The notes under the pieces: model-generated
Databases searched by the model: none
Told to the model about the DNA's origin: nothing
The model's input: only the letters and a program-made list of their open reading frames with translations
Assembly: GCF_900109945.1 (NCBI RefSeq)
Contig: NZ_FOBX01000014.1
Span: 1 to 64,000, forward strand
Source of the DNA: Bradyrhizobium sp. OK095
GTDB taxonomy: Bacteria; Pseudomonadota; Alphaproteobacteria; Rhizobiales; Xanthobacteraceae
Length of the DNA: 64,000 bases
Direction: 5' to 3'
Shown: piece after piece, positions 46,548-56,211 of the stretch
Position numbering within the stretch: position 1 is the stretch's first letter
Layout of the letters: each line of letters opens with the position of its first letter
Position numbers and translations under genes: made by a program

Positions 46548-46787
46548 CTTGGATCGCTCCTGAAAATTGTCGAAAGCCCACCGTAGCGACAGGGCTCCGG
46601 ACGCCCATCCTAGTTGGTGGTTGCCGGCACAGCTTCCGGGAACGGCCTTCCTTTTTCAGGAATGCACTGGCCCGCCGCCTGGGTCCGTGCGTGTGCAATT
46701 GCGAAATTCGGCTTCGTTTTGAAAAGACGGCTCTGTCCGCGCGATCCTTAACTGGCTCGGAAAATCGCCATACCGAGAGATACCGAG

Positions 46788-49078
46788 ATGACCACGAAGT
46801 CGGTTCGTCCCTACCGTGAACCCGCTGGCGGTTGGGGCGCACTCAAGGCGCTCGGCGAGGCGCTTCTGGTGCAGCGCGTGCCGCGGAAGGGCGCGGCGAC
46901 ACTCAGCCGGATGAATCAGCCGGAGGGCTTTGATTGCCCCGGCTGTGCCTGGCCCGATCCGAAGCACACCTCCTCATTCGAATTTTGCGAGAACGGCGGC
47001 AAGGCGATTGCCTGGGAGACGACATCGAAGCGCTGCACGCCCGAATTCTTCGCCGAGCATACTGTCACTGAGCTCGCGAGCTGGAACGACTATGATCTCG
47101 AAATGGTGGGACGGCTCACCCATCCCATGGCCTATGATGCCACATCCGACCGCTATCTTCCGGTAGAATGGAGCGACGCGTTCGACATGATCGGTCGCGA
47201 GCTTCGGGCGTTGCCGGATCCGAACATGGCGGAATTCTACACGTCCGGGCGGACCTCGAACGAGGCCGCCTTCCTCTACCAGCTTTTCGTGCGTGAATAC
47301 GGCACCAACAATTTCCCCGACTGCTCCAACATGTGCCACGAGGCGACCAGCGTCGGCCTGCCGTACTCGCTCGGCGTCGGCAAAGGCACCGTGCTGCTGG
47401 AGGATTTCGACAAGGCCGATTGCATCTTCATCTTCGGCCAGAATCCAGGCACCAACAGCCCGCGGATGATGACCAGCCTGCGCAATGCGGCCCGCCGCGG
47501 CGCTTCCATTATCTCGTTCAATCCGTTCCGCGAGCGGGCGCTGGAGCGTTTCCAGGCACCGCAAAGCCCGCTCGAGATGATCACGCTGTCGTCGACGACG
47601 ATCAGCTCAAAACTGCTTCAAGTGCGGGTCGGCGGCGACGTCGCCGTCCTCAAGGGAATCATGAAGAGCCTGGTGGAGGCCGACGCCGCCGCCCGCGCCG
47701 CCGAGCAGCCGGTGATCCTGGATTGGGATTTCATTCGCGGCCATACCGCCGGCGTTGAAGCGCTGATCGACGATCTCAAGCGCACGCAATGGCCGGACAT
47801 CGAACGTCAGTCCGGCCTGACGCGCGAGGACATGGAATATGCGGCCGGCGCCTATATGAAGGCGGAGCGCGCCATCCTCGTCTACGGCATGGGTATCACC
47901 CAGCACTGGCGCGGCGCGAACAACGTCCAGCAGATCGCCAACCTCGCGCTGCTGCGCGGCAATGTGGGGCGCGACGGCGCCGGCGTCTGCCCGGTTCGCG
48001 GTCATTCCAACGTGCAGGGTGATCGGACCGTGGGCATCACCGAGATCCCTAAGGCAGACTTCCTCGAACGCCTGGAGCAGCGCTTCGGCTTCAAGCCTCC
48101 GGCCGCGCCGGGACACAACGTGGTGACCGCGCTAGAGGCGATGATCCGCGGCGAGGTGAAGGCGTTCTTCGCGATGGGCGGCAATTTTGCCGCGGCCATT
48201 CCGGACTGGCAGGCGACGCAGGTCGCGCTGCGCAAGCTCGATCTGACCGCCTATGTCGCCACCAAGCTCAACCGCAGCCATCTCGTCCATGGCCGCGCCG
48301 CGCTGATCCTGCCGTGCCTCGGACGCACCGAGATCGATGTGCAGGCCTCGGGGCCGCAGTCGATCACGGTGGAGGATTCGATGTCGATGGTGCATGCGTC
48401 CGGCGGCCGCAACAAGCCGGCGTCGGAGCAGCTCCTTAGCGAGATCGCGATCGTCGCCGGCGTCGCCAAGGCGACGCTGGGCGAGCGCACGGTGGTCGAC
48501 TGGGACGGCTTCGTTGCGGATTACGACCAGATCCGCGATGCGATCGAGGCGGTGTTGCCGATCTTCCAGGGCTACAATGCCCGCATCCGCGTCCCCGGCG
48601 GCTTCCATCTCACATCGACGGCACGCGAACGCATCTGGGCGACGCCATCGGGCAAGGCGAACTTCCTGGTCTTTCCGGGTTGCGGCGAGGACCCGCCGGA
48701 GAGCGATCCGGGTTCCCTGTGGCTCACCACCATACGCAGCCACGACCAGTACAACACCACGCTCTACTCGCTGTCGGACCGCTATCGCGGCGTGTTCGGT
48801 CAGCGCGACGTGGTGTTCCTCAACGAATACGAGCTGAAGAGGCGGGGACTTGCCGACGGCGATCGCGTCGACCTGATAACCGCCTCGACCGATGGTGCCG
48901 AGCGGATCGTGCGCAACTTTCGTGTCGTGGCCTATTCCTTCCCCACCGGCTGTTGTGCGGCGTACTACCCGGAGACCAATCCGCTGGTGCCGCTCTATGC
49001 CCGTGACCCCTCAGCTTCACGCCGTCATACAAGGGCGTCCCGATCCGCCTGGTGCGCTCGGCTGCTACCGGGGAATAG
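46788..49078 (+). CDS. FdhF/YdeP-type molybdopterin oxidoreductase with a frameshift at ~49012
   Basis: A formate-dehydrogenase-like alpha subunit of the YdeP group: one 4Fe-4S site near the N-terminus (FDCPGCAWPDP), FYTSGRTSNEAAFLYQ, NNFPDCSNMCHEATSVGL and the MopB C-terminal domain. In its own frame the homology stops at residue ~742 (LVPLYARDPS), and the frame then runs to 49559 antisense to a kinase gene. In the -1 frame the text continues SFTPSYKGVPIRLVRSAATG and stops at 49078, the expected family ending, so one base appears to be missing after 49012. Restored length is 763 residues. It may be a true mutation or a sequencing error. FdhD (37293) would be its maturation factor. Confidence 0.88.
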
Positions 49079-50821
49079 CGGCAGCGTGAACCAGAAGCGG
49101 GCGCCGCCATTCGCGCAATGGCCTTCGGCGCCGATCCGGCCGCCATGCGCTTCGATGATCGACCGGCAGATCGGCAGTCCCATGCCCATGCCGCTGTCCT
49201 TGGTCGTGAAAAAGCTGTCAAAAAGCCTATCGACATGTTCGGCGGCGATCCCGGGACCGTTGTCCTCGACCGAGCAGCACAACGTTGCCGCATCCCGTGT
49301 GGCCGTGCTGATGACGATCTTGCGATCGTCATATCCGGCTTGCGTCATTGCCTGCACCGCGTTGATGGCGAGATTGACGACCACCTGCTGGAGCTGCGTG
49401 CGGTCACCGAGCACCTGCGGTGCGGTGGCGGCAGGGCGATGCAGGATCGTTACGTTGCGGGATTCCAACTCGTGCCGCAGAAACAGGAGCGCTTCGCGAA
49501 TGATCTCGTCGAACGACAGGGGTGCCTGCTCCGGCACCTTGCGGGACGCCATTCCGTGAACGCGCGCCACGATGTTCGCGGCGCGTTGGGTATCCATGAC
49601 GATGTTCTCGATCACATTGCGGATCTCGATGATATCGGGGCGGGGCCTGTTCAGCCACCGCAGCCCGGCGGCGCCGTTGGTGGCGATGGCGGCCAGGGGC
49701 TGGTTGACCTCGTGGGCGATCGACGCGGTCAATTCGCCGAGCATCGAGACGCGTGTAGCATGCGCAAACTCGGCCTGCACCTGCTGGAGCTTCTGCTGGG
49801 TGCGAAGACGCTGCGAAATGTCGATGGTACCGACAAGGCTTATCTCGAGATCATTGATGGGGCCGACCCGAGCTGTCGTAAAGAGAACGTCGACGACGCG
49901 GCCGTCCCACGTGACCATCCTCGTCTCTTCTTCGAAATTCGTCTCGCCGCGATAACGGGATTCCATGGCCCGCCGGAACGTATCGGGACGTTCCTTCCAG
50001 GTATCGGCCATGGAACGTCCGACATAGTCGTCGACGCCGCCTCCGAACATCTGGATGGCCCGTTCGTTGGCTTCCTGAAACGAGAGCGCGTCCATGCAGG
50101 TCCGCAGGAACCCGGGATGGCTGTCGAAATAGGGGCCGAGGTCCTTGACGCCCTCGGCTTTTAATTTTCGGAACAGCACGACCAACCTGCTGGCGTCGAG
50201 CTGCCGGAAGGCGATCGGCATGCGGCTGAACAAATGGCGGTAACGCTGTTCGCTTCGCTCCAGCTCGGTATGGGCCTTCTTCTGGGCGGTGATGTCCATG
50301 ACCGCGCCGACGAACTCGAACTGGCCCCGGCCGTTCGTCATTCCGCGCGCGACCACACGGATGGTCCGGATCGCGCCGTCGTCCATCGTCAGCCGGCTCT
50401 CGTGGGAGAAGTCGCTCCTCTCGTTCACCGCCTGGTCGATGGCCTCGCGTACGCCATTGACGTCGTCGGGATGGGTGCGCCTCAGGACGAAGCCGAGTGA
50501 CGGGCGCGCTGTCGGCGCGAGATCGAAAATCCGGAACGTTTCATCCGACCAGAACAGCTCGCCGGTCACGACGTTCCAGCCGAAGCTGCCGGTCTGGCTG
50601 AGCTTCTGCGCTTCGGCGAGATAAGCGGCCTGGCTTTGCCGCGACGCGCCTTCATCACGTCGCGTGACCTTCATGATCCAGTCTGAGAGCACACGGCGCC
50701 ACCATCGCTGGGGCTGTCCGGAATTAGAGCCATCCAGGCGTTCGAGCATCATGCGGTAGGGTCTACCGCGACGCCGAAGAGCGGTCTTTTGCGTTTTCGC
50801 AGGCGCTTTGTCAAAACGCAC
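49025..50821 (-). CDS. PAS-domain sensor histidine kinase, ~598 aa
   Basis: A soluble sensor kinase without membrane helices. Two PAS folds (~75-180 with HPDD; ~190-340 with GRSMADTWKERPD) are followed by HisKA with His370 in ASIAHEVNQPLAAI and an HATPase domain (NLAINAVQAM, DNGPGIA, GMGMGLPICRSI). The HEVNQPLAAI form belongs to the FixL/DctB-type (HPK4) group common in rhizobia. The first codon is a GTG at 50821; ATGs at ~50755 and ~50671 are alternatives. It follows the thioesterase gene by 33 bp, so it could be the last gene of the RND operon. Its 3' end overlaps the frameshifted molybdoenzyme gene by ~54 bp. No response regulator is adjacent. Confidence 0.87.
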   Translation of the reverse strand: MRFDKAPAKTQKTALRRRGRPYRMMLERLDGSNSGQPQRWWRRVLSDWIMKVTRRDEGASRQSQAAYLAEAQKLSQTGSFGWNVVTGELFWSDETFRIFDLAPTARPSLGFVLRRTHPDDVNGVREAIDQAVNERSDFSHESRLTMDDGAIRTIRVVARGMTNGRGQFEFVGAVMDITAQKKAHTELERSEQRYRHLFSRMPIAFRQLDASRLVVLFRKLKAEGVKDLGPYFDSHPGFLRTCMDALSFQEANERAIQMFGGGVDDYVGRSMADTWKERPDTFRRAMESRYRGETNFEEETRMVTWDGRVVDVLFTTARVGPINDLEISLVGTIDISQRLRTQQKLQQVQAEFAHATRVSMLGELTASIAHEVNQPLAAIATNGAAGLRWLNRPRPDIIEIRNVIENIVMDTQRAANIVARVHGMASRKVPEQAPLSFDEIIREALLFLRHELESRNVTILHRPAATAPQVLGDRTQLQQVVVNLAINAVQAMTQAGYDDRKIVISTATRDAATLCCSVEDNGPGIAAEHVDRLFDSFFTTKDSGMGMGLPICRSIIEAHGGRIGAEGHCANGGARFWFTLPLFPGSSRAHQADRDALV

Positions 50822-50854
50822 GAAGCCGCGATCGGGTTGCTTGTTGCCCGCCGC

Positions 50855-51271
50855 CTAGGCCATCTCTGCGGCGGCTGTCGTCACGCCGAATCGCCGCTCG
50901 AATTCGGCGACATCGACAACGCCGCGCCGGTGGGTGCCGTCGCCGATCTTGCGGTTGCCGTCCCAGGCCTGGACTTCGAACAGCACGCTCCTGGCCTCAA
51001 CTGCTACGACCCGCGCGATCGCGCGCACCGTGCGGCCGACAGGGGTTGCCGCCAGATGGCGGATATTGACCATCATGCCGACGCTGACATGGCCCGCGGG
51101 CAGCAACGGCTGAACCGCCGATCCCGCGGCCATCTCCATATGCAGGATCATCATCGGGGTGCCGTAGACTACAGGCATTCCCGGCACCACATGGCGGACC
51201 GTCATCTCCGGCGTGACGGTCACCAGCTTCTCCGCTGTCATGCCGGCGGTGACCTTCTCAAGCGGATTCAT
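50855..51271 (-). CDS. FlK-like hot-dog thioesterase, 138 aa
   Basis: A small single hot-dog-fold protein. Thr38, Glu46 and His72 have the same mutual spacing as the catalytic Thr42-Glu50-His76 of fluoroacetyl-CoA thioesterase FlK (as I recall it), in the segment VVYGTPMMILHMEMAAG and NIRHLAATPVG. The rest (ARVVAVEARSVLFEVQAWD, KIGDGTHRRGVV) is typical of FlK/thioesterase-4-like proteins. The start overlaps the RND permease 3' end by 14 bp, so it is an operon member. The substrate may be an acyl-CoA, but defluorination should not be assumed. Confidence 0.78.
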   Translation of the reverse strand: MNPLEKVTAGMTAEKLVTVTPEMTVRHVVPGMPVVYGTPMMILHMEMAAGSAVQPLLPAGHVSVGMMVNIRHLAATPVGRTVRAIARVVAVEARSVLFEVQAWDGNRKIGDGTHRRGVVDVAEFERRFGVTTAAAEMA

Positions 51272-54200
51272 GGCTCAATCCCGTATCTGCCTCGGTCGTG
51301 GATGTCGTGGGCGTCGTGGTCGCCCGCGGCTTGCGACCGGTGAGCCAGTTGCTGAGCCGATCGAGATAGAGATAGACGACGGGCGTGGTGTAGAGCGTCA
51401 GCACCTGCGACAGCATCAGGCCGCCGACGATGGTGTAGCCGAGCGGCTGGCGCAGCTCCGCGCCGGTGCCGGAGCCGATCATCAGCGGCACGCCGCCGAG
51501 CAGCGCCGCCATGGTCGTCATCAGGATTGGGCGGAAGCGCAGCGTGCAGGCCTGGTAGATCGCCTCCTCCGGGCTGAGACCGTGCTGGCGCTCCACCTCG
51601 AGAGCGAAATCGACCAGCATGATGCCGTTCTTCTTGACGATGCCGATCAGCAGGATAATGCCGATGATGGCGATGACGCTGAGATCCATGTGAACCGCCA
51701 GCAGCAGCAACAGCGCGCCGATGCCGGCCGACGGCAGCGTCGACAGGATCGTGATCGGGTGGATCAGGCTCTCATAGAGCACGCCGAGGATGATGTAGAT
51801 CACGATCAGCGCCGCCCCGATCAACAATGGCGTGCCTGACAGGGAGGACTGGAACGCCTGCGCATTGCCCTGGAACGAGGCCGACAACGAGGCGGGCTTG
51901 CCGGTGCTCTTCTCGATGTTCTGGATCGCCGCTACGGCATCGCCCAACGCGACGCCGGGCCGCAGGTTGAATGAGATCGTGACGGAGGGAAACAGGCTCT
52001 GATGGTTTATCAGGATCGGCGCGGGTTCGATGACGCTATGAACGAGCGTGCTGAGCGGGACCTGCTGGCCGGTGGTTGAGTTCAGGTAGATGTCCTTGAG
52101 CGCTTCGGGGCCATACTGGAAACGCGGATCGACTTCCATCACGACATGGTACTGGTTCAGCGAGGTGAACATCGTGGAGACGATGCGCTGGCCGAATGCG
52201 TCGTCGAGGGTGTTGTCGATCGTCGTGGGCAGGATCCCGAAGCTCGAGGCGACCTCGCGATTGACTGTGACATTCAGCCTCGGGCCGGCATTGGCCTGGT
52301 CGCTCGCGACGTCGGTGATGAGGTCGAGCGCGCGGAGTTTTGCCAGGAAGATCTCCGACCAGCTGGTGAGCTCGTTGGAATCGGCGTCCGTCAGCGTGTA
52401 CTGGTATTGCGTCTTCGACAGGCGTGCGCCGATGGTGATGTCCTGCGCGGACTGCATGTAAAGTCTGATGCCCTGGATGTGGGAGAGCGGGGGGCCCAGC
52501 CGTTCGATGATCTGATCGGCGCTGGCCTTGCGCTCGGGCTTCGGCTTCAGGACGATGAAGATGCGTCCCTGGTTGAGCGTCGCGGTCGGGCCGCCCGGAC
52601 CGATATAGCTCGCCACCGACTGCACCGCCGGATCCTTCGAGAGGATGTCGACGACCGCCTGTTGGCGCTCGGACATCGCGGGGAAGGAGATGTCCTGCGC
52701 GGCTTCGGTGATGCCGACGATCTGCCCGGTGTCCTGCTGCGGGAAGAAACCCTTGGGAATGATCACATAGAGATAGCCGGTCAGCGCGATGGTCGAGAGC
52801 ATCACGAGCAGCGTCACGAAGCGATGGCGCAGCACGACACGCAGGCCTCTCGCATAGAGCGCCAGCAGGCCATCGAAACCGCGTTCGAAGACGAGATAGA
52901 GCCGGCCGTGCTTCCTGTGCGAGTCGTCCTTCAGGAGCCGCGCGCACATCATCGGTGTCAGCGTGAGCGAGATGATGAGCGAGAGCAGCAGCGAAGCGGT
53001 GATCGTGACGGCGAATTCCTGGAACAGCTTGCCGACGTAACCCCCCATCAGGAACAGCGGGATGAACACCGCGATCAGCGACAGGGTGATGGAGACGATC
53101 GTGAAGCCGATTTCGCTGGAACCCTTGAGCGCGGCCTCCATCGGCGTCATGCCCTGCTCGAGATGGCGCACGATGTTCTCGATGACGACGACGGCATCGT
53201 CGACCACGAAGCCCACCGCGATCGACAGCGCCATCAGCGAGAGGTTGTCCAGGCTGTAGCCGAGCACGTAAAGCACCCCGAAGGTGCCGACCAGCGACAG
53301 CGGAACCGTGATCGCCGGGATGACGGTGGCCCAGAAATTCCGCAGGAACACGAATATGACCATCACCACCAGTGCGACCGTCAGCATCAGTGTGAATTGA
53401 ACGTCGGAGACCGCGGCGCGGATGGTGGCAGTGCGGTCGGCGGCGATTGTCACCTTGATCGCCGGCGGAACGGAGGCTTGCAGTTGTGGCAGCAGCTTCT
53501 TGATGCGGTCCACGGTCTCGATGACGTTGGCGCCGGGAACGCGCTGCACTGCCAGGATAATGGCGGGCTCCTTGCCGAACCAGCCGGCCAGCAGATCATT
53601 CTCGGGCCCGTCGACCGCCGTGCCGATGTCGCGCATCCGCACCGGCGAGCCGTTGCGATAGGCGATGATGAGGTTTTCATAGGCGGAGGGCTTAAGCAGC
53701 TGATCGTTGGTGTTCAGCGTATAGGTGACGCGCGGGCTGTTGAGGGTACCCTTGGGCAGGTCGACATTGGCGCCGGCGATCACGTTGCGAACGTCTTCGA
53801 GGCCGATGCCGCGGGCGGCAAGCGCCTGCGGATTGACGCGAACGCGGATCGCGGGCTTCTGCTGGCCTCCGATGCCGACGAGGCCGACGCCCGGGACCTG
53901 CGAGATCTTCGGCAGCAGGATGTTCTCCGCATAGGCATCGACCGTGGTCAGCGGCAGCGAGTCCGACGTCAGCGCGATCAGCATGATCGGCGTCTCCGCC
54001 GGGTTCACCTTCCTGATCGTCGGCGGGTAGGGGATATTCGGCGGCAGGAAGGGGCTCGCGGCATTGATCGCAGCCAGCACATCCACTGCTGCGCTGTCCA
54101 CCGTGCGCGACAGCTCGAATTGCACCGTGAGCTGGGCGACGCCAAGCGCGCTGGAGGAGGTGAGCTGGGTGACGCCGGGAATCTGGCTGAGCTGCTGCTC

Positions 54201-54401
54201 GAGCGGGGTGGCGAGCGACGAGGCGATCGTGCCGGGGTCGGCGCCGGGCAGCTGCGCCGAGATCTGGATGGTCGGGTAATTGACGTTCGGCAGTGCGCCG
54301 ACCGGCAGCAGCGGATAGGCTGCGAGGCCGCACAGCAGCAAGCCCGCCATCAGCAGGGCGGTTGCGATCGGCCGCAGGATGAAAGGCGCGGAAAGGTTCA
54401 T
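51258..54401 (-). CDS. RND efflux permease, 1047 aa (locus 2, MdtB/C-like)
   Basis: A proton-driven multidrug exporter. It starts MNLSAPFILRPIATALLMAG at 54401 (the frame is open far upstream but without homology), with the motif FVVDDAVVVIENIVRHLEQG in the proton-relay helix and the C-terminal TMAALLGGVPLMIGSGTGAE. Twelve helices and two periplasmic loops are as expected. The N-terminal FILRPIATALLM and SLPLTTVDAYAENIL recall MdtB/MdtC. The start overlaps the adaptor stop by 4 bp (ATGA). Only one permease gene is present here, whereas MdtABC uses two, so it may work as a homotrimer. Confidence 0.93.
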   Translation of the reverse strand: MNLSAPFILRPIATALLMAGLLLCGLAAYPLLPVGALPNVNYPTIQISAQLPGADPGTIASSLATPLEQQLSQIPGVTQLTSSSALGVAQLTVQFELSRTVDSAAVDVLAAINAASPFLPPNIPYPPTIRKVNPAETPIMLIALTSDSLPLTTVDAYAENILLPKISQVPGVGLVGIGGQQKPAIRVRVNPQALAARGIGLEDVRNVIAGANVDLPKGTLNSPRVTYTLNTNDQLLKPSAYENLIIAYRNGSPVRMRDIGTAVDGPENDLLAGWFGKEPAIILAVQRVPGANVIETVDRIKKLLPQLQASVPPAIKVTIAADRTATIRAAVSDVQFTLMLTVALVVMVIFVFLRNFWATVIPAITVPLSLVGTFGVLYVLGYSLDNLSLMALSIAVGFVVDDAVVVIENIVRHLEQGMTPMEAALKGSSEIGFTIVSITLSLIAVFIPLFLMGGYVGKLFQEFAVTITASLLLSLIISLTLTPMMCARLLKDDSHRKHGRLYLVFERGFDGLLALYARGLRVVLRHRFVTLLVMLSTIALTGYLYVIIPKGFFPQQDTGQIVGITEAAQDISFPAMSERQQAVVDILSKDPAVQSVASYIGPGGPTATLNQGRIFIVLKPKPERKASADQIIERLGPPLSHIQGIRLYMQSAQDITIGARLSKTQYQYTLTDADSNELTSWSEIFLAKLRALDLITDVASDQANAGPRLNVTVNREVASSFGILPTTIDNTLDDAFGQRIVSTMFTSLNQYHVVMEVDPRFQYGPEALKDIYLNSTTGQQVPLSTLVHSVIEPAPILINHQSLFPSVTISFNLRPGVALGDAVAAIQNIEKSTGKPASLSASFQGNAQAFQSSLSGTPLLIGAALIVIYIILGVLYESLIHPITILSTLPSAGIGALLLLLAVHMDLSVIAIIGIILLIGIVKKNGIMLVDFALEVERQHGLSPEEAIYQACTLRFRPILMTTMAALLGGVPLMIGSGTGAELRQPLGYTIVGGLMLSQVLTLYTTPVVYLYLDRLSNWLTGRKPRATTTPTTSTTEADTGLSHESA

Positions 54402-55570
54402 GGGATCGCGTCCTGCACGGCGCTTTGCAGGTCGGCTTCGCGCGCGGCCTTGCCGTGCAGCTCGTGAACGCGGCTGCCTTCCGTGAGCCGGTACTGGCCG
54501 TCGGTCACGACGACGTCGCCTGATTTCAGCCCCTTGTCGATCAGAGCCTGGCCATCGCTGATCTGGGCGACGTGAACCGGCCGCAACGCGACCGTCTGGT
54601 CGCTCGCCACGACATAGACGTAGCTGCCGTTCGGCCCCTGCTGCACGGCGGAGCCGGCGACAGTGAGCGCGCCCTTCTGAATCTCGATCAGCAGGCGCGC
54701 GTTGACCAGCTGGCCCGGCCACAGCCGGTGCTCATGGTTCGGGAACACCGCCTTGAGCTGGACGGTGCCGGTCGTGCCCGCGATCTCGTTGTTGACCAGC
54801 AGCAGCGTGCCCTCGTCGAGCTTCGTCTTGTTGTCCTGGCTGTAGGCGATGACCTTCAGCGCGCCGTTTGCGACGTGCTCCTGGATCACGGGCAGGTCCG
54901 TCTGCGGCAGGGTGAACAGCAGAGAGATCGGCTCGATCTGGGTGACGACGACGAGACCGTTGGCGTCGGTCGGATGAATCACGTTGCCGACATCGATCTG
55001 GCGAACGCCGGTGATGCCGGGAATGGCCGATGTCAGGCGAGTATAGCTGAGCTGGACGTTGGCCTCGTCGATTTGCGCCTCGTCCGCCTTCACGGCGGCC
55101 TTGAGCTGCGCGACTTGCGCCGTCTGCGTCTCGATCAGTTGCGGAGTTGCATAGCCCTTGTCGCCGAGTTGATTGTAGCGGGAGAGATTGGCCTCGGCAT
55201 TCGCAAGTTGCGCCTGGTCCCTGTCGCGATTGGCCGTCAGCTGTTCGATCTGTGCTTCGTAAGGACGTGGATCGATCTGGGCGAGCAGGTCGCCGGCCTT
55301 CACGGTCTGTCCTTCGGTGAAGGCGATCTTGACGATCTGTCCCTGAATCTGGCTGCGGACGACGTCGGTGTTGTAAGCGATCACCGTGCCGATGCCGCGC
55401 AGATAGATCGGAACGTCCTTGCCCGTGATGGTGATAGCGATCACCGGTACGGCGGCGGGCACGGGTGCGGCTGCCACCGCGGGCTTCCGGTCGGTGCCGA
55501 AGAACCAGAGGCCTGAGCCGGTCAGGATCGCGGCGAGCGCAAGGAGCGCAATGGTGATGTTCCGTTTCAC
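54398..55570 (-). CDS. RND periplasmic adaptor, 390 aa (locus 2)
   Basis: A membrane fusion protein. The chosen start is the GTG at 55570 (VKRNITIALLALAAILTGSG), preceded by AAGGA; the upstream ATG frame overlaps the previous gene without homology. A single N-terminal helix (~5-24) anchors it. Then follow the barrel-sandwich half VPIYLRGIGTVIAYNTDVVR, a coiled-coil hairpin (~105-170), LTSAIPGITGVRQIDVGNVI and beta-barrel domains with NEIAGTTGTVQLKAVFPN. It resembles MdtA. It is coupled to the permease by a 4 bp overlap and lies 20 bp after the repeat protein gene. Confidence 0.92.
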   Translation of the reverse strand: MKRNITIALLALAAILTGSGLWFFGTDRKPAVAAAPVPAAVPVIAITITGKDVPIYLRGIGTVIAYNTDVVRSQIQGQIVKIAFTEGQTVKAGDLLAQIDPRPYEAQIEQLTANRDRDQAQLANAEANLSRYNQLGDKGYATPQLIETQTAQVAQLKAAVKADEAQIDEANVQLSYTRLTSAIPGITGVRQIDVGNVIHPTDANGLVVVTQIEPISLLFTLPQTDLPVIQEHVANGALKVIAYSQDNKTKLDEGTLLLVNNEIAGTTGTVQLKAVFPNHEHRLWPGQLVNARLLIEIQKGALTVAGSAVQQGPNGSYVYVVASDQTVALRPVHVAQISDGQALIDKGLKSGDVVVTDGQYRLTEGSRVHELHGKAAREADLQSAVQDAIP

Positions 55571-55590
55571 GGCGATGGTCCTTCTTGATC

Positions 55591-56082
55591 TCAGGGATTG
55601 CCGGAGCCGTCGATCGGGGGCGTGCCGATCGTGGAGGTGGGGCCGGGCACCGGCAGGGTCGGACTGATTCCGGCGCCGCCGATCTCGGTGGCTCCCAGCG
55701 GAATCCCGACGCGGCCGACCGTCGATGTCGAGGGCAGGGGTGAGGCTGCTACGGTGCCGGCGGCGCAATTGGTCGATGGGTCGCCGGAGAGCCCGCCGCC
55801 GTCGAACAATGCTCCCGATGATGCGGAATTAGCTGATGCCGCGCAGCCCATCGTGCTCTGCACGGGACTAATTGGAGAGATGCCCGGCGTTGCGATCTCG
55901 GTCGATCCCAACGGAATGCCCACAGGTCGCGTCGATTGTGGGTTAAGCGGTGACGTCGCAAGCATGCCGGCGGGAGGCTGCATCCCCGGCACAGTTGTTT
56001 GAGCGATGGCCGCAGCCGAGGCCAGCCACAGGATGGCCGCCGCAAGCATCACACCGTTGTTTGCTAGATGCTGCTTTCGCAT
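55591..56082 (-). CDS. Exported Ser/Pro/Gly-rich protein with an internal duplication, 163 aa
   Basis: The start at 56082 (GGAG nine bases upstream) gives a signal peptide of ~28 residues ending ...AAAIAQ. The mature part is low-complexity (Ser, Thr, Pro, Gly, Ala) with two copies of a ~33-residue unit. Copy 1 (42-74) runs SPLN...RPVGIPLGSTEI...GISPISPV; copy 2 (112-145) runs SPLP...GRVGIPLGATEI...GISPTLPV. Two cysteines (MGC, TNC) lie between the copies. It is first in an operon with an RND adaptor and permease. A protein of like composition ends RND locus 1. Function unknown. Confidence 0.72.
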   Translation of the reverse strand: MRKQHLANNGVMLAAAILWLASAAAIAQTTVPGMQPPAGMLATSPLNPQSTRPVGIPLGSTEIATPGISPISPVQSTMGCAASANSASSGALFDGGGLSGDPSTNCAAGTVAASPLPSTSTVGRVGIPLGATEIGGAGISPTLPVPGPTSTIGTPPIDGSGNP

Positions 56083-56211
56083 GGAAGGAGACTCCGGCTG
56101 ACTGAGATCGACAATAGAAAGGTGCGCGTGCGCAGGTATTTCCAGAACGCACGTCCTGCTCCCCGGCTGCACGACGCATCACTTCGCCAACGGTCCCGAA
56201 GTCGCCTTTCG

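Noticed and set aside
49079..49559. C-terminal extension of the molybdoenzyme in its written frame
   Set aside because: The text is antisense to the histidine kinase and has no homology, while the other frame gives the expected family ending at 49078.
52146..54467. 773-residue plus-strand open frame antisense to the RND permease
   Set aside because: It lies entirely opposite a clear RND permease and the adaptor 3' end. The translation is Arg/Asp/Gly-rich without a domain, as expected from the high-GC antisense of a long gene.
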